This document shows, in pieces, positions 34,517 to 43,636 of a stretch of DNA of 64,000 bases. This DNA comes from JANMEB01 sp041745295 (GTDB taxonomy: Bacteria; Planctomycetota; Planctomycetia; Pirellulales; Pirellulaceae), in NCBI GenBank assembly GCA_041745295.1, contig JBGTJE010000056.1:1-64000 (forward strand), in the 5' to 3' direction. Under the pieces are notes generated by a model. That model did not search any database, was not told the DNA's origin, and saw only the letters and a list, made by a program, of their open reading frames with translations. Position 1 is the stretch's first letter. Every line of letters starts with the position of its first letter. The position numbers and the translations under genes were made by a program.

Positions 34517-34930
34517 CTAGCGCCGAATGACGAGTCCAATGATCACGCCGGCGACTATCCCCGCGCCGAACGAGGCGCCCACCGATTCAAACGGGTGGCG
34601 GCGGACCATTCGCTGCGTTTGCTCAAGACCGGATTGGGCCGCATCGTAAGCCTGCCCTGCTGCCTGCTGAATCGTCTCGGAGGCGCTGCCGACAACATCC
34701 TGAGCTGTTTCAGAAATTCGGTTGGCCATCGAGGCGCCACGATCCGAAACACTGGTTAGGAACGACTCGATTTGCGAACGCGCTTCGCCCGTCTTGCGTT
34801 GAATCAATCCGACCAACTGGTCGACATTCCCTTCGGTTCGGGTCAATTCATCGTCGGTGAGTTGTCCCCACTTTTCGCGGACTTTTCCTTTAATTTCTCT
34901 CCACTGACCCTTTAAAGTTTGTTGGTTCAT
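34517..34930 (-). CDS. CsbD - DUF883 chimeric stress protein
   Basis: The protein has 137 residues. Residues 1-60 match CsbD/YjbJ (MNQQTLKGQWREIKGKVREK, LTDDELTRTEG), a small soluble general-stress protein. Residues 60-137 add a helical region (SQIESFLTSVSDRGASM) and a membrane anchor with RRHPFESVGASFGAGIVAG and IRR, the ElaB/YqjD tail. The two parts are usually separate proteins. CGGAG precedes the ATG. It is the first gene of the minus-strand run. Confidence 0.78.
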   Translation of the reverse strand: MNQQTLKGQWREIKGKVREKWGQLTDDELTRTEGNVDQLVGLIQRKTGEARSQIESFLTSVSDRGASMANRISETAQDVVGSASETIQQAAGQAYDAAQSGLEQTQRMVRRHPFESVGASFGAGIVAGVIIGLVIRR

Positions 34931-35434
34931 AACAAGTAACTCCGTTGTGGATGTTTGATTGACCTATTTGCACAGACCATTGAGCAAAGACTATGCCAGA
35001 AATTGAACTTGCTCGTTTCGGATCGATTCCCAGATATATTTCGCGGTCGCCGTGAACCGACATGCTCGCGAAACGTTGAAAAAGGACGCGGTATCCCGCA
35101 TTCCAGTCGCGACGGCATCGCCGCCATTTGTCTCCTGGTCGTACCCCGAATGCACGGAATAAGGTCCGCCCAGATTATTTGCCAAAGCCAAGCGCCAAGT
35201 GATCGCGCATACGCCAGGTTGAACTTGAATTGACCAAATCGTCCTCGACCAATGGCTTAATGCACTTGCGTTTGGCGACCGTTCACCGCATTTTCCAAAC
35301 GACTGCGGCATCAGCCGCATTTGCGCGCCTTTGCTTTGGTTCATCGGCACGCGAAGTGCATTTGGAATCCCTCTAACTGTTTCTGTGGAGAAAACGACGA
35401 TTCTATAAATGTTGATACGTAGAAAGGAAAAACG
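34931..35434. other. Divergent regulatory gap between CsbD and glycine-zipper genes
   Basis: About 500 bp lie between two divergent genes, and nothing codes here. It should hold both promoters. I see no clear operator or sigma-factor motif by eye. Confidence 0.4.
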
Positions 35435-35992
35435 ATGAACCGAAACAAAAACCAATCGGACGATGACATTCGCCGTCAAAACCGAAATGAGGATCCCATC
35501 ACGGAGGAGCCAGGAGCGCACCCCGTGGGTACGGGAGCGGGCGCCGTGATCGGCGGTGCATTAGCAGGCGCAGCCGCTGGCGCGCTGGCGGGTCCTATTG
35601 GAACCGTCGCCGGCGCCGTGATCGGCGGCGTGGCAGGCGCCGCGGCTGGCAAAGCAATTGCGGAAAATGTGAACCCAACGGTCGAAACCGATTATTGGCG
35701 GCAGTCATACAGAAATCGGCCCTACTACTCGGACGAGTATGACTTTGAAGATTACGAGCCGGCATATCGCCTTGGTTGGGAGAACTACAGTGAATCGAAC
35801 CGCGATTGGAATGCCTCCGAACCGGAACTTAGGCGAAAATGGCAGGAGAATCGTTGGGAAGACGAAGGCGGGTCGCCACCCATGTCGTGGGAAGAAGCCC
35901 GACTGGCCGCCAAAGACGCTTACGAACGCGTCGCGAATCGCGGGGAAGCGGATTACGACACCGATAGTGGAACGTCCAATAAGCCGCGCTAG
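35435..35992 (+). CDS. Glycine-zipper domain protein
   Basis: The protein has 185 residues, with AGAAAGGAAA before the ATG. A polar N-terminus leads to a glycine zipper at about 32-75 (GTGAGAVIGGALAGAAAGAL, then AGAVIGGVAGAAAGKAI), the kind of helix that inserts into membranes in envelope proteins. The C-terminal half is acidic and aromatic (SDEYDFEDYEPAYRLGWENY) with a closing helix (SWEEARLAAKDAYERVANR). It has no signal peptide and is followed by a terminator. Stress-linked glycine-zipper proteins of this shape are frequent in planctomycetes and proteobacteria. Confidence 0.75.
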   Translation: MNRNKNQSDDDIRRQNRNEDPITEEPGAHPVGTGAGAVIGGALAGAAAGALAGPIGTVAGAVIGGVAGAAAGKAIAENVNPTVETDYWRQSYRNRPYYSDEYDFEDYEPAYRLGWENYSESNRDWNASEPELRRKWQENRWEDEGGSPPMSWEEARLAAKDAYERVANRGEADYDTDSGTSNKPR

Positions 35993-36024
35993 GTCGTCCG
36001 TTCGGTAAACAACAATGACTTTGG

Positions 36025-36069
36025 ACCGGCGGCGGGATTTGAAAACAGCTCGCCGCCGGTTGCTTTTCT
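36025..36069 (+). terminator. Rho-independent terminator of the glycine-zipper gene
   Basis: Arms ACCGGCGGCG (36025-36034) and CGCCGCCGGT (36051-36060) pair over ten base pairs and are followed by TGCTTTTCTC. Confidence 0.75.
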
Positions 36070-36144
36070 CGAATGCGTTGGCTCCGCATCACGTTAAGAT
36101 GTCGGCGCACGCACAATCTAATAATATCGTAGGAGTTGCTTGAT

Positions 36145-36330
36145 ATGAAACGCATGATTATTTGCAGCATCGCGTTGAGCATGCTAGTCTTTGGGCTCGG
36201 TGGTTGCGCCGAGGAATCGTCCACCAAATCGTCGACCACAGTCACAACGCCGGGTGGCGAGACGACGGTGACAACCGAAAAAGAAGTCAAGAAAACGGGT
36301 GAAAACCCGCCCTCCGTTCCCCCCAAATAG
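36145..36330 (+). CDS. Small lipoprotein, unknown function
   Basis: The protein has 61 residues from the ATG at 36145 (MKRMIICSIALSMLVFGLGG), with AGGAG eight bases upstream. The lipobox LGGC ends the signal peptide, so the mature protein starts at Cys and is lipidated. The remaining 40 residues are Thr/Ser/Lys/Glu-rich and likely disordered. An in-frame TTG at 36136 adds three residues. It follows the glycine-zipper gene after a terminator, so it is transcribed apart from it. Confidence 0.68.
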   Translation: MKRMIICSIALSMLVFGLGGCAEESSTKSSTTVTTPGGETTVTTEKEVKKTGENPPSVPPK

Positions 36331-36493
36331 TTCAACGCCGCACGGGCAGTTGTCCTGCTTGGCAGACGCTGGAACGGTTTATTTCCCGCGACGCAGTGTT
36401 TTCACGGACAAAGTAGTTCCGTCCGCTGGAGAATGCCCCAAGCGTTATCGGCGAATCTTGAGCGAATTCAGTTCGTTCTAACGGCTGGCTAAA

Positions 36494-36520
36494 GACGACG
36501 GTGAATCGGTCACCGTCGTG
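36494..36520 (-). terminator. Hairpin downstream of the SDR gene
   Basis: ACGACGGTGA and TCACCGTCGT pair perfectly around a five-base loop. On the minus strand it lies about 60 bp past the SDR stop and is followed by CTTTAG, a weak T-tract. It may terminate the SDR transcript. Confidence 0.5.
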
Positions 36521-36577
36521 TTCGGCCTGTCGCTAACCAAAACAGTGGTCGGCCCGCTTGGGTCAGGAACACGCTAC

Positions 36578-37471
36578 CTAACCGTTGATAATTTCGCCGC
36601 CATTGGGGTGGAGGACTTGGCCGGTCATGTACGACGAGTCGTCCGAGGCAAGGAACACGAAGCACGTAGCACACTCGGCGGGCTCACCGGCCCGTCCCAT
36701 CGGCGAGTCCGCTCCAAACCGGCTGACCTTTTTCCGAGCAAAAGTTGCCGGTATCAAGGGTGTCCAAATCGGACCTGGGGCAACCGCGTTCACTCGAATT
36801 CCATCGGCAACCAAAAGTTGAGCGAGCGAGCGGGTGAAGCTTACGATTGCTCCCTTGCTCGCCGAATAGTCAAGCAGGCCGGGGCTCCCGCGATAAGCCG
36901 TGACTGACGTCGTGTTGACGATTGTGCTGCCCGTTTGCTTCCTCAAATAGGGAACTGCGGCTTGGCTCAAAAAGAACATTGAGAAAACGTTGGTTCGGAA
37001 AGTCGCCACTAAATTTTTCTCATCGACTTCCGATAATTTGCTTTCGGGATGTTGCTCGGCGGCATTGTTGATCAAAGAATCCAATCGCCCGAAGGCCTTC
37101 ACGGTTCGCTGTACGGCTCGTCTGCAGAACGCAGCCCGCCCGATGTTACCTTGGATGAGCAGGCATTTTCGGCCTTCTGCTTCGACGAGAGATTTGGTCT
37201 CCGACGCGTCGCGCTTTTCATTTAGATAAGCGATAGCAACGTCAGCGCCTTCGCGCGCAAATGTCACGGCAATCGATCGGCCAATCCCGCTGTCTCCGCC
37301 GGTAATTAATGCGACCCTTTTCCGGAGTTTGCCGCTGCCGCGATAATCCAGGGCAATCGTCAGCGGCTGGGGCCTCATCCGACTTTGGCGACCTGGTTGC
37401 CGAGGTTGCGATTGCTCGGGCCTCAGTTTCTTGCCAACTGACTTGGTCCGCTTTGAAGATTTATTGACCAT
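36578..37471 (-). CDS. SDR-family oxidoreductase (YghA/Gsp39-type)
   Basis: The protein has 297 residues. The nucleotide motif TGGDSGIG is at 57-64, NNAA at 135-138, the catalytic Ser in NTTSVTAY and YSASK at 202-206. The basic 40-residue N-terminal leader (MVNKSSKRTKSVGKKLRPEQ) is disordered, as seen in the YghA and Bacillus general-stress-protein-39 subgroup. A cofactor of the NADP(H) kind is likely from the motif; the substrate is unknown. It fits the stress theme of the neighbouring genes. Confidence 0.88.
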   Translation of the reverse strand: MVNKSSKRTKSVGKKLRPEQSQPRQPGRQSRMRPQPLTIALDYRGSGKLRKRVALITGGDSGIGRSIAVTFAREGADVAIAYLNEKRDASETKSLVEAEGRKCLLIQGNIGRAAFCRRAVQRTVKAFGRLDSLINNAAEQHPESKLSEVDEKNLVATFRTNVFSMFFLSQAAVPYLRKQTGSTIVNTTSVTAYRGSPGLLDYSASKGAIVSFTRSLAQLLVADGIRVNAVAPGPIWTPLIPATFARKKVSRFGADSPMGRAGEPAECATCFVFLASDDSSYMTGQVLHPNGGEIING

Positions 37472-37764
37472 TGGAATTCCGATGCGTTGTTGTCAAGATC
37501 TATATTGTAATTTTGAATTCGTCGCCATGATCAGCCAGTAATGCAATCTTCGTGCCGAGAACAACTGCGAATAGTCGCAAGAAATGAGAATTGGATTCGC
37601 AAACTCAATTCCCAGAAAAGTCCGGCGCTATTGGCTCAAACGCCCCAAGATTTGAGTACATCAGTTGGTTCGTGACCGGACTATTCCGTGATGTCCGCGC
37701 ACGGCAAACGCGTACTCGCGAAGAATCTCGGCCATGATCGCCGCTTGGTTATGTACGGACAAGC

Positions 37765-39168
37765 TCACTCGAGAATCCCGCGGATGACATGCCCGTGCAC
37801 GTCGGTCAGCCGACGATCAATGCCGCTATGCCGGAATGTGAGTTTTTTATGGTCGATGCCGAGCAAATGCAGGATGGTTGCGTGGAAGTCATAACTTGTG
37901 GTCACGTCCTCGACTGCTTTCCACGACCACTCGTCACTTTGTCCGTGCGCCACCCCGCTCTTGATGCCCGCGCCGGCGAACCAGGAGACGAATGTGCCGC
38001 CGTTGTGATCGCGGCCCGTGGTGTCCTGACTGAAAGGCATCCTGCCAAATTCTGTCGTCCAAATGAGCAGCGTATCGTCAAGCAGACCGCGAGCTTTCAA
38101 ATCCATTAACAGCCCGGCCGCAGGTTGGTCCATCCGGCGGGCTGCAATGCCGAGCTCCTTGGCGATGTCGGCGTGATTGTCCCAATTGTCAGCACCGCCA
38201 CCCTGGCCGCTCCAGACCTGCACAAAGCGCACTCCTCGCTCCACCATGCGGCGCGCAAGCAAGCAGCGCTTGCCAAAGTCCTCGGTCTCCGGCTGGTCGA
38301 GCCCGTAGAGTGTTCTCGTTGCCTCCGTCTCGTCGGCTAAGCTGAGCAACTCGGGTGCGGAAAGTTGGAGCCGTGCGGCGAGTTGATAACTCTCGATGCG
38401 CGCGGTGAGCCGTGAATCGTCGGGACGCTCAGCCGCGTGGGCGACGTTCAGTTCCTGCAGCATTGCAAAACCTTCGCGACGACTTGCCGGCGTGATATAC
38501 GTTGCACTCGCAGGCGGTTGGAGATGACGCATCGGCTGTGCCGCGGATGAATTCAGAATGGTCGCCTGATGGTTCGCCGGCAAGAATCCCGAAGTGAACG
38601 CGCTGCGTCCATTGTAGGGGAGCCCCTTGGCATCGGGCAGCGCGACGAACGCGGGCACGTTGTCGGCGAAACTGCCCAGTGCATACGAGATCCAAGCACC
38701 CGCGCAGGGGAAGCCCGGAAGCAGGAATCCACTCGTCTGCAAGTACGATGCCGGTCCGTGAACGTTCGACTTCGACTGCATCGCCATCAGGAAGGCCATT
38801 TCGTCCACGTGCTTCGCGAGGTGCGGCAACACGTTGCTGACCCACCTGCCGCACTGTCCGTGCTGAGCCCACTCGAACGGGCTCTTCATGACTGCGCCGG
38901 GAACGCTGACAGTCGCCTCGACTCGCTCGCCGGACCCCGGATCGAATTTTTGCCCGTGCCGCGAGATGAGCTGCGGTTTGTAATCAAACAAATCGCACTG
39001 ACTGGCGCCGCCATTCATAAAGAGTTGAATGACGCGCTTTGCCTTTGGCGCATGATCCGGAAATGCGGCGGCGAAGGCGTCGCGTTGCAGGAGCGCTTTC
39101 AACGCGATGCTACCGAGGCCGGTGCTCAGAGTTCCGAGAAAATCGCGCCGCAGTAGTGGATTGTTCAT
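37765..39168 (-). CDS. DUF1501 protein, first copy
   Basis: The protein has 467 residues from the ATG at 39168 (MNNPLLRRDFLGTLSTGLGS); the RRDFLG stretch looks like a twin-arginine signal. The DUF1501 family shows FMNGGASQCDLFDYKP near the N-terminus, then MAMQSKSNVHGPA, RRMVERGVRFVQVWSG and IWTTEFGRMPFSQDTTGRDH towards the C-terminus. The fold is related to alkaline phosphatase/sulfatase enzymes, but the catalytic set is not clear. It ends in TGA at 37765. The PSD1 gene precedes it by about 120 bp on the same strand, so they form the usual planctomycete pair. Confidence 0.9.
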   Translation of the reverse strand: MNNPLLRRDFLGTLSTGLGSIALKALLQRDAFAAAFPDHAPKAKRVIQLFMNGGASQCDLFDYKPQLISRHGQKFDPGSGERVEATVSVPGAVMKSPFEWAQHGQCGRWVSNVLPHLAKHVDEMAFLMAMQSKSNVHGPASYLQTSGFLLPGFPCAGAWISYALGSFADNVPAFVALPDAKGLPYNGRSAFTSGFLPANHQATILNSSAAQPMRHLQPPASATYITPASRREGFAMLQELNVAHAAERPDDSRLTARIESYQLAARLQLSAPELLSLADETEATRTLYGLDQPETEDFGKRCLLARRMVERGVRFVQVWSGQGGGADNWDNHADIAKELGIAARRMDQPAAGLLMDLKARGLLDDTLLIWTTEFGRMPFSQDTTGRDHNGGTFVSWFAGAGIKSGVAHGQSDEWSWKAVEDVTTSYDFHATILHLLGIDHKKLTFRHSGIDRRLTDVHGHVIRGILE

Positions 39169-39291
39169 CGTCAGTCGAGGACCTTGCGGAAGTAATGATT
39201 TTCGCACACGGGCATAGCCCTTGGCACACAAGACAAAACTGATTTTCCGTGAGCCACTGGCTTTGCCAGTGCTCTTTTTTTGGGCTAAACT

Positions 39292-42200
39292 TCAGTCGAG
39301 GTAGAGGAATTCGTTAGTGTTGAGCAGCAATTGGCAAGCGTTGACGAAACCGTGTCGCTGGATATAAGCGGCTAATTTTGCCCGCTCCGCACCGTGCGTA
39401 CCGCGGAGCAGGATGAGTTGGAATGCTGATTCTGCCTGCGCCTCCGGCGTATCGCCCTGCGCTGCGAGCCGGGCGGCGATGTGCTCGCATTGACGGATGA
39501 CGAATGCGTCATTCATCATCGCGAAGGCTTGTACGGCCGTCGTCGAGGCGCCGCGCACAGGCGTGAACGCACTGCCGTCGGGACAATCGAGCGCATCCAT
39601 GAACGGATCGGGTACGGTGCGGAAGATAAATCGGTAGATAGCGCGGCGGCGGGCCGCTGGTGAGTCAGGATCGAAGTGCTCGTAATCGAGGAAGGCCGGG
39701 TTTCCACCTGGCATGAATGTGGCATCTCCCCGCGAGTTAAACTGCTGCGCCGGAGGTCCGCCCATCGTCAGATCGAGCTGGCCGCTCAACGCCAGGATCG
39801 TATCGCGCACCTCTTCGGCGGAAAGACGCGGGCGATTTTGCCGCCAAAGCAGGCGATTGTCACTTTCGACAGCAGCGCCGTGACTAGCCAACGTTGATTG
39901 TTTCCACGTCTCGCTCGTGATGATCAACCGGTGGAGTGCTTTGAGCGAACCCTTTGCGTCATCTCGAAACCAGACGGCGAGCCAATCGAGAAGTTCAGGG
40001 TGGCTCGGTTCGCCGCCCATCCTGCCAAAATCGTTCGGCGAGTCGCAGAGGCCCCGGCCAAAATGCCAAGCCCACACGCGATTCACGATGCTGCGCCACG
40101 TGAGCGCGTTACGCTCGTCGCTAATCCAAAGGGCGAGGGCGGCGCGGCGTTTTGATTCGTCGTCGGCGCTGGCAATCGTGAGTTCGGGCAGCATTTCTGG
40201 AACGCACGCAAGAGTGCCGGGGCCGATCAACTCGCCGAGCTTGCTTAATTCGCCACGCACAAGGAGGTGGATTGGTCGTGGCTGCGGCGCTGGCGTGAAG
40301 TTCACCCCATCGGGCCGGAAATCCCGAGTGATTGCGTAGACAAACCGCGGCGCCGGCAGCGCACCAAGCGCGCTTTCATTTTCCCCCTTCAATACGGCCA
40401 ACGCCAACTCCTGAGTTTGTTCGACAGTGCGTTCCTCGACTGGCACGCGGAGGATTGCCGCCAACTCGGTGGACAACGGCTTGATGATCGCCGCGGCGGG
40501 CAACTCGTCGCAGGTGGTCAAGCGGAATCGACCGATCCCGTGCCCCGGTGCTCCCGCCTGATGTTCAAAGAGGAATGTAAACGTCGTACCCTCAGAAAAA
40601 GCGGTAGGTTTCTCGACCTCGAAAACGGCCTCATGCGGTTCGCCGTAGCGCGGGTGCACGCCCCACTGCGTTTCGTTTTTTCCGTCGATGGCTTGCGCGG
40701 CGGAAATTGCGGGGCCTTCGTCGAAGTCCGCCGAAGCGCGGGAAAACATCAATGGCATTGCCCCTTCCGTTGCACCGGCAGGAGACGCAAAGGCGCGGAA
40801 TTCGGAGAGATGGAAATTGCCGTTGTCCCACCGACCCGGCCCGCGCTCGGGCAAACGGTCATCGGGCAATACCTCCAGCCGAACTGCGCTGAGTTTTCCG
40901 GCGGGACGGCGGGCGGTGACGATGTAGGTATCTCGTTCCGGCCGCGTGCCGCTGACGAACCACGAGCCATCCGTTTGCTTTGCCATCGTCGCGCCACCAG
41001 TTGAAACGACGCTTAATACATCCAGCGCCGTCCACGACTTATCCAGTCTCGCCCGCATTTCTTCCCACGCGGCGATCTTGTGCCTAATCTCCGGCGACTC
41101 GAGCGTGGCCAACAGCGCCGCGTCAGGCTGCAACAAGGCGCGCTGTTCGGTAAGCAGTCGTTGTCGCTCCAACCGCGTCTTCGGCTCTGCATCGAAAGGC
41201 CGGTCTGCCCGATCCACACCCGCGAAGACTGCCTGCAGCGCGTAATATTCGCGCTGCGTGATCGGATCGAACTTGTGGTCGTGACAGCGTGCACAGTGCA
41301 CGGTGAGGCTTTGAAACGTCCCGATCACAGTGCTGACCATGTTGTCGCGATCGAGGTATTGCGACATGCGATGATCGACGGTGTCTTCGCGCACCGTGAC
41401 CATTAGCGTGTGATCCCACGGCCCTGCTGCGACGAAGCCGAGAGCGACTGTGGCTTGCGGATCGTCAGGGAAAATCTCCTCTCCGGCAATCTGCTCTTGC
41501 ACAAATCGTGCATAGGGCTTGTCGTCGTTAAATGCAGCAATGACGTAATCGCGATAGGGCCAGGCGTTTGGGCGAGCATAGTCGTGGTCATTACCGTGTG
41601 TGTCCGCGTAATTGGCGACGTCGAGCCAATGCCGCGCCCAGTGTTCGCCGTAACGTGGCGACGCGAGCAGTCGCGTGACAAGTTTCCCGTAGGCCTGCGG
41701 ATCCTCGTCGAAAATAAACGCCGCGGCCTCCTCCGATGTCGGTGGCAGTCCCGTGAGGTCGTAGCTCAACCGTCGTATAATCGTTCGCCGGTCCGCTTCT
41801 GGTGCAGGCGCGAGTTTTCTCTCCGCGAGCTTCGCACGGATGAAGGCATCAATCGGATTCTGCGTGCTACTTGGCACCGCAGGCTTCCGTAGCGGCGTAA
41901 GCGACCAATGCGGCGTTGCACCTTCCGTCGGGCCGGCAAATTCGTCCGGCCAATCGGCTCCCTCATCGATCCATTTTGTCAGTACGTCAATCTCGGCCGA
42001 GGAGAGACGCTCGCCCTCGGGAGGCATTTGAAGGTCCGCATCCTCTCGACTGACAAATTGAATGAGGGGGCTGTCGACAGCGTTTCTCGCAACAATGCTC
42101 TTCCCAAAGCTTTCGCCCCCTTGGAGTGCGTTGGACCTTATATCTAGCCGCAGTCCGCCCTCCTGCGTTTTTGGCCCGTGGCACGGGTAGCAGTGCTTCT

Positions 42201-42297
42201 GTAAAATGGGCCGCACTTCGCGCGCGAAGTCCGCTTGTTTGCCGATGGCGCATGCCGTGAGGCTAAACAATAGGGCCATAGCACATGAAATTCTCAT
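39292..42297 (-). CDS. PSD1-type (DUF1549/DUF1553) planctomycete cytochrome C-like protein
   Basis: The protein has 1001 residues from the ATG at 42297 (MRISCAMALLFSLTAC). The signal peptide ends in LTAC, which could be a lipobox. A PSCyt1 haem-like motif, CYPCH, is at 36-40, with MPPEGERLSSAEIDVLTKWI after it. The DUF1549 domain contains YDLTGLPPTSEEAAAF and HWARHWLDVANYADTHG. A middle insert has carbohydrate-binding-like strands. The DUF1553 domain ends the protein (RSIVNRVWAWHFGRGLCDSP). An earlier ATG exists at 42354. These proteins are thought to be exported and to work with DUF1501 partners; their biochemical role is not known. Confidence 0.9.
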   Translation of the reverse strand: MRISCAMALLFSLTACAIGKQADFAREVRPILQKHCYPCHGPKTQEGGLRLDIRSNALQGGESFGKSIVARNAVDSPLIQFVSREDADLQMPPEGERLSSAEIDVLTKWIDEGADWPDEFAGPTEGATPHWSLTPLRKPAVPSSTQNPIDAFIRAKLAERKLAPAPEADRRTIIRRLSYDLTGLPPTSEEAAAFIFDEDPQAYGKLVTRLLASPRYGEHWARHWLDVANYADTHGNDHDYARPNAWPYRDYVIAAFNDDKPYARFVQEQIAGEEIFPDDPQATVALGFVAAGPWDHTLMVTVREDTVDHRMSQYLDRDNMVSTVIGTFQSLTVHCARCHDHKFDPITQREYYALQAVFAGVDRADRPFDAEPKTRLERQRLLTEQRALLQPDAALLATLESPEIRHKIAAWEEMRARLDKSWTALDVLSVVSTGGATMAKQTDGSWFVSGTRPERDTYIVTARRPAGKLSAVRLEVLPDDRLPERGPGRWDNGNFHLSEFRAFASPAGATEGAMPLMFSRASADFDEGPAISAAQAIDGKNETQWGVHPRYGEPHEAVFEVEKPTAFSEGTTFTFLFEHQAGAPGHGIGRFRLTTCDELPAAAIIKPLSTELAAILRVPVEERTVEQTQELALAVLKGENESALGALPAPRFVYAITRDFRPDGVNFTPAPQPRPIHLLVRGELSKLGELIGPGTLACVPEMLPELTIASADDESKRRAALALWISDERNALTWRSIVNRVWAWHFGRGLCDSPNDFGRMGGEPSHPELLDWLAVWFRDDAKGSLKALHRLIITSETWKQSTLASHGAAVESDNRLLWRQNRPRLSAEEVRDTILALSGQLDLTMGGPPAQQFNSRGDATFMPGGNPAFLDYEHFDPDSPAARRRAIYRFIFRTVPDPFMDALDCPDGSAFTPVRGASTTAVQAFAMMNDAFVIRQCEHIAARLAAQGDTPEAQAESAFQLILLRGTHGAERAKLAAYIQRHGFVNACQLLLNTNEFLYLD

Positions 42298-42730
42298 GAC
42301 ACCACGCAGCGGCATTCGCACCACTTGTCCAAAATAGACTTCCAATTGAGTCACGTAATGAGCAGGATATTTTAATCGATTTGAATCGATCGAAGACTTG
42401 CAATTTCTAACAATACTGTGCTGAGTGCAGAAAAGTCATTCCCGCGAACGCGGGAATCCAGTCTAAGACGAACGTGGAAGAGCAGTTTCCCGATCCATGG
42501 AAATTGGATTCCGGGACTCAGCCCGAAATGACACCCGGTTCCATTAGGCGTTCCTAGGCACTAACGCGTTAAATACCTGCGGTTTTTCCCATGGACCAAG
42601 CCCGCCGTCCATTTTTTCCCGGTCGCTCGCTTGACCGCGGCACGTTTGGCGAAATAATTCGTCCCCGCGAACCACGCGGCTCTCGTGTGCGTCTAGCAGA
42701 AGGACTTGAACCCTTACTGAAGGAGTAGCC
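42298..42730. other. Intergenic space holding repeat A copy 3
   Basis: Besides the repeat at 42435-42532 nothing is recognised. It contains the promoter of the ARPP-1 gene and that of the PSD1 gene in opposite directions. Confidence 0.4.
42435..42532. repeat. Dispersed palindromic element family A, copy 3
   Basis: It begins GTCATTCCCG and ends GCCCGAAATGAC, with a left hairpin ATTCCCGC-gaac-GCGGGAAT and a right one ATTCCGGG-actcag-CCCGAAAT. The right end has one change that breaks its last pairs. It lies in the divergent gap before the ARPP-1 gene. Confidence 0.8.
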
Positions 42731-43636
42731 ATGGCCCTTGCTTTGCCAAATGTCCGTGTTGGCGACCCGCAACGATTTGAAGCCCTATCCGTGTTCCCTC
42801 TGTTTACGGCGAGCGTTGAAGGCGTCGATTACCTGCTTTCCGATGAGGCCTTGACGACCAACCTGATCCGCGTTGAGGAAATTTCCGAACAGGGATCGGT
42901 TCCCGATCTGCTCGTGGAGAACAAAAGTGATTCTCGCGTCCTGTTCCTTGAAGGCGAGGAACTCATTGGCGCCAAGCAAAACCGGATTCTCAACACGTCG
43001 GTCCTCATTGCTGCCAAATCAAAAGTCCGCATCCCGGTCAGCTGCGTGGAACGAGGCCGCTGGGGATATCGCGGCAAGACGTTTTCATCTAGCGGTCGAC
43101 ATTCGCCCTCCAAGCTGCGACGCGCGGTAAAGGCGAGCGTGGGCAAATCGCTCAAAGACAACATGGGATTTCATTCCGATCAGAGTGAAGTTTGGAGGCA
43201 GGTTGCGAGCTACGACGCAGCATTTTGCGTTCGATCCCCAACTGGGGCGATGTCCGATACGTTTGAAGCCATGGAAGCCCGTTTGGCGGAGGCCAAGAAA
43301 TCGCTTCAATACGTCTCTGGGGCAAGTGGCGTCGCCATTGCCTTGGGTAAGGACGTCGTGTGCGTCGAATTATTTGACAAGCCGTCGACGTGCCAAAAAG
43401 TATGGGAACGGGCGTTGTCCGGATTCATTCTCGATGCACTGAATGAAGGTCTCGAACCTGACGCCGTCGACGCGATGGCCGTTGAGGAAGTAATCCGCGC
43501 GACGTTAGCCGCTCAATGGGCGAAGGTCGATGCCGTTGGCGAAGGTGAGGAATACCGCGCCGAGTTCGGTAAGGAACATGCTTCGGCCTTGTGCTTCAAC
43601 GATCAACTCGTCCACGGAAGCGTTGTGGGCGCATGA
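42731..43636 (+). CDS. ARPP-1-family protein
   Basis: This 301-residue protein has no signal peptide and GAAGGAG before the ATG. The ARPP-1 hallmark is visible: LFLEGEELIGAKQNR at about 71-85 and IPVSCVERGRW at 101-111, with VFPLF and DYLLSDEA before them. The family (named for association with ARG and rhodanese/phosphatase domains) has no settled function. The C-terminal part here has an extended helix rich in Ala and Glu. The next gene is convergent and overlaps its last 33 bases. Confidence 0.75.
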   Translation: MALALPNVRVGDPQRFEALSVFPLFTASVEGVDYLLSDEALTTNLIRVEEISEQGSVPDLLVENKSDSRVLFLEGEELIGAKQNRILNTSVLIAAKSKVRIPVSCVERGRWGYRGKTFSSSGRHSPSKLRRAVKASVGKSLKDNMGFHSDQSEVWRQVASYDAAFCVRSPTGAMSDTFEAMEARLAEAKKSLQYVSGASGVAIALGKDVVCVELFDKPSTCQKVWERALSGFILDALNEGLEPDAVDAMAVEEVIRATLAAQWAKVDAVGEGEEYRAEFGKEHASALCFNDQLVHGSVVGA

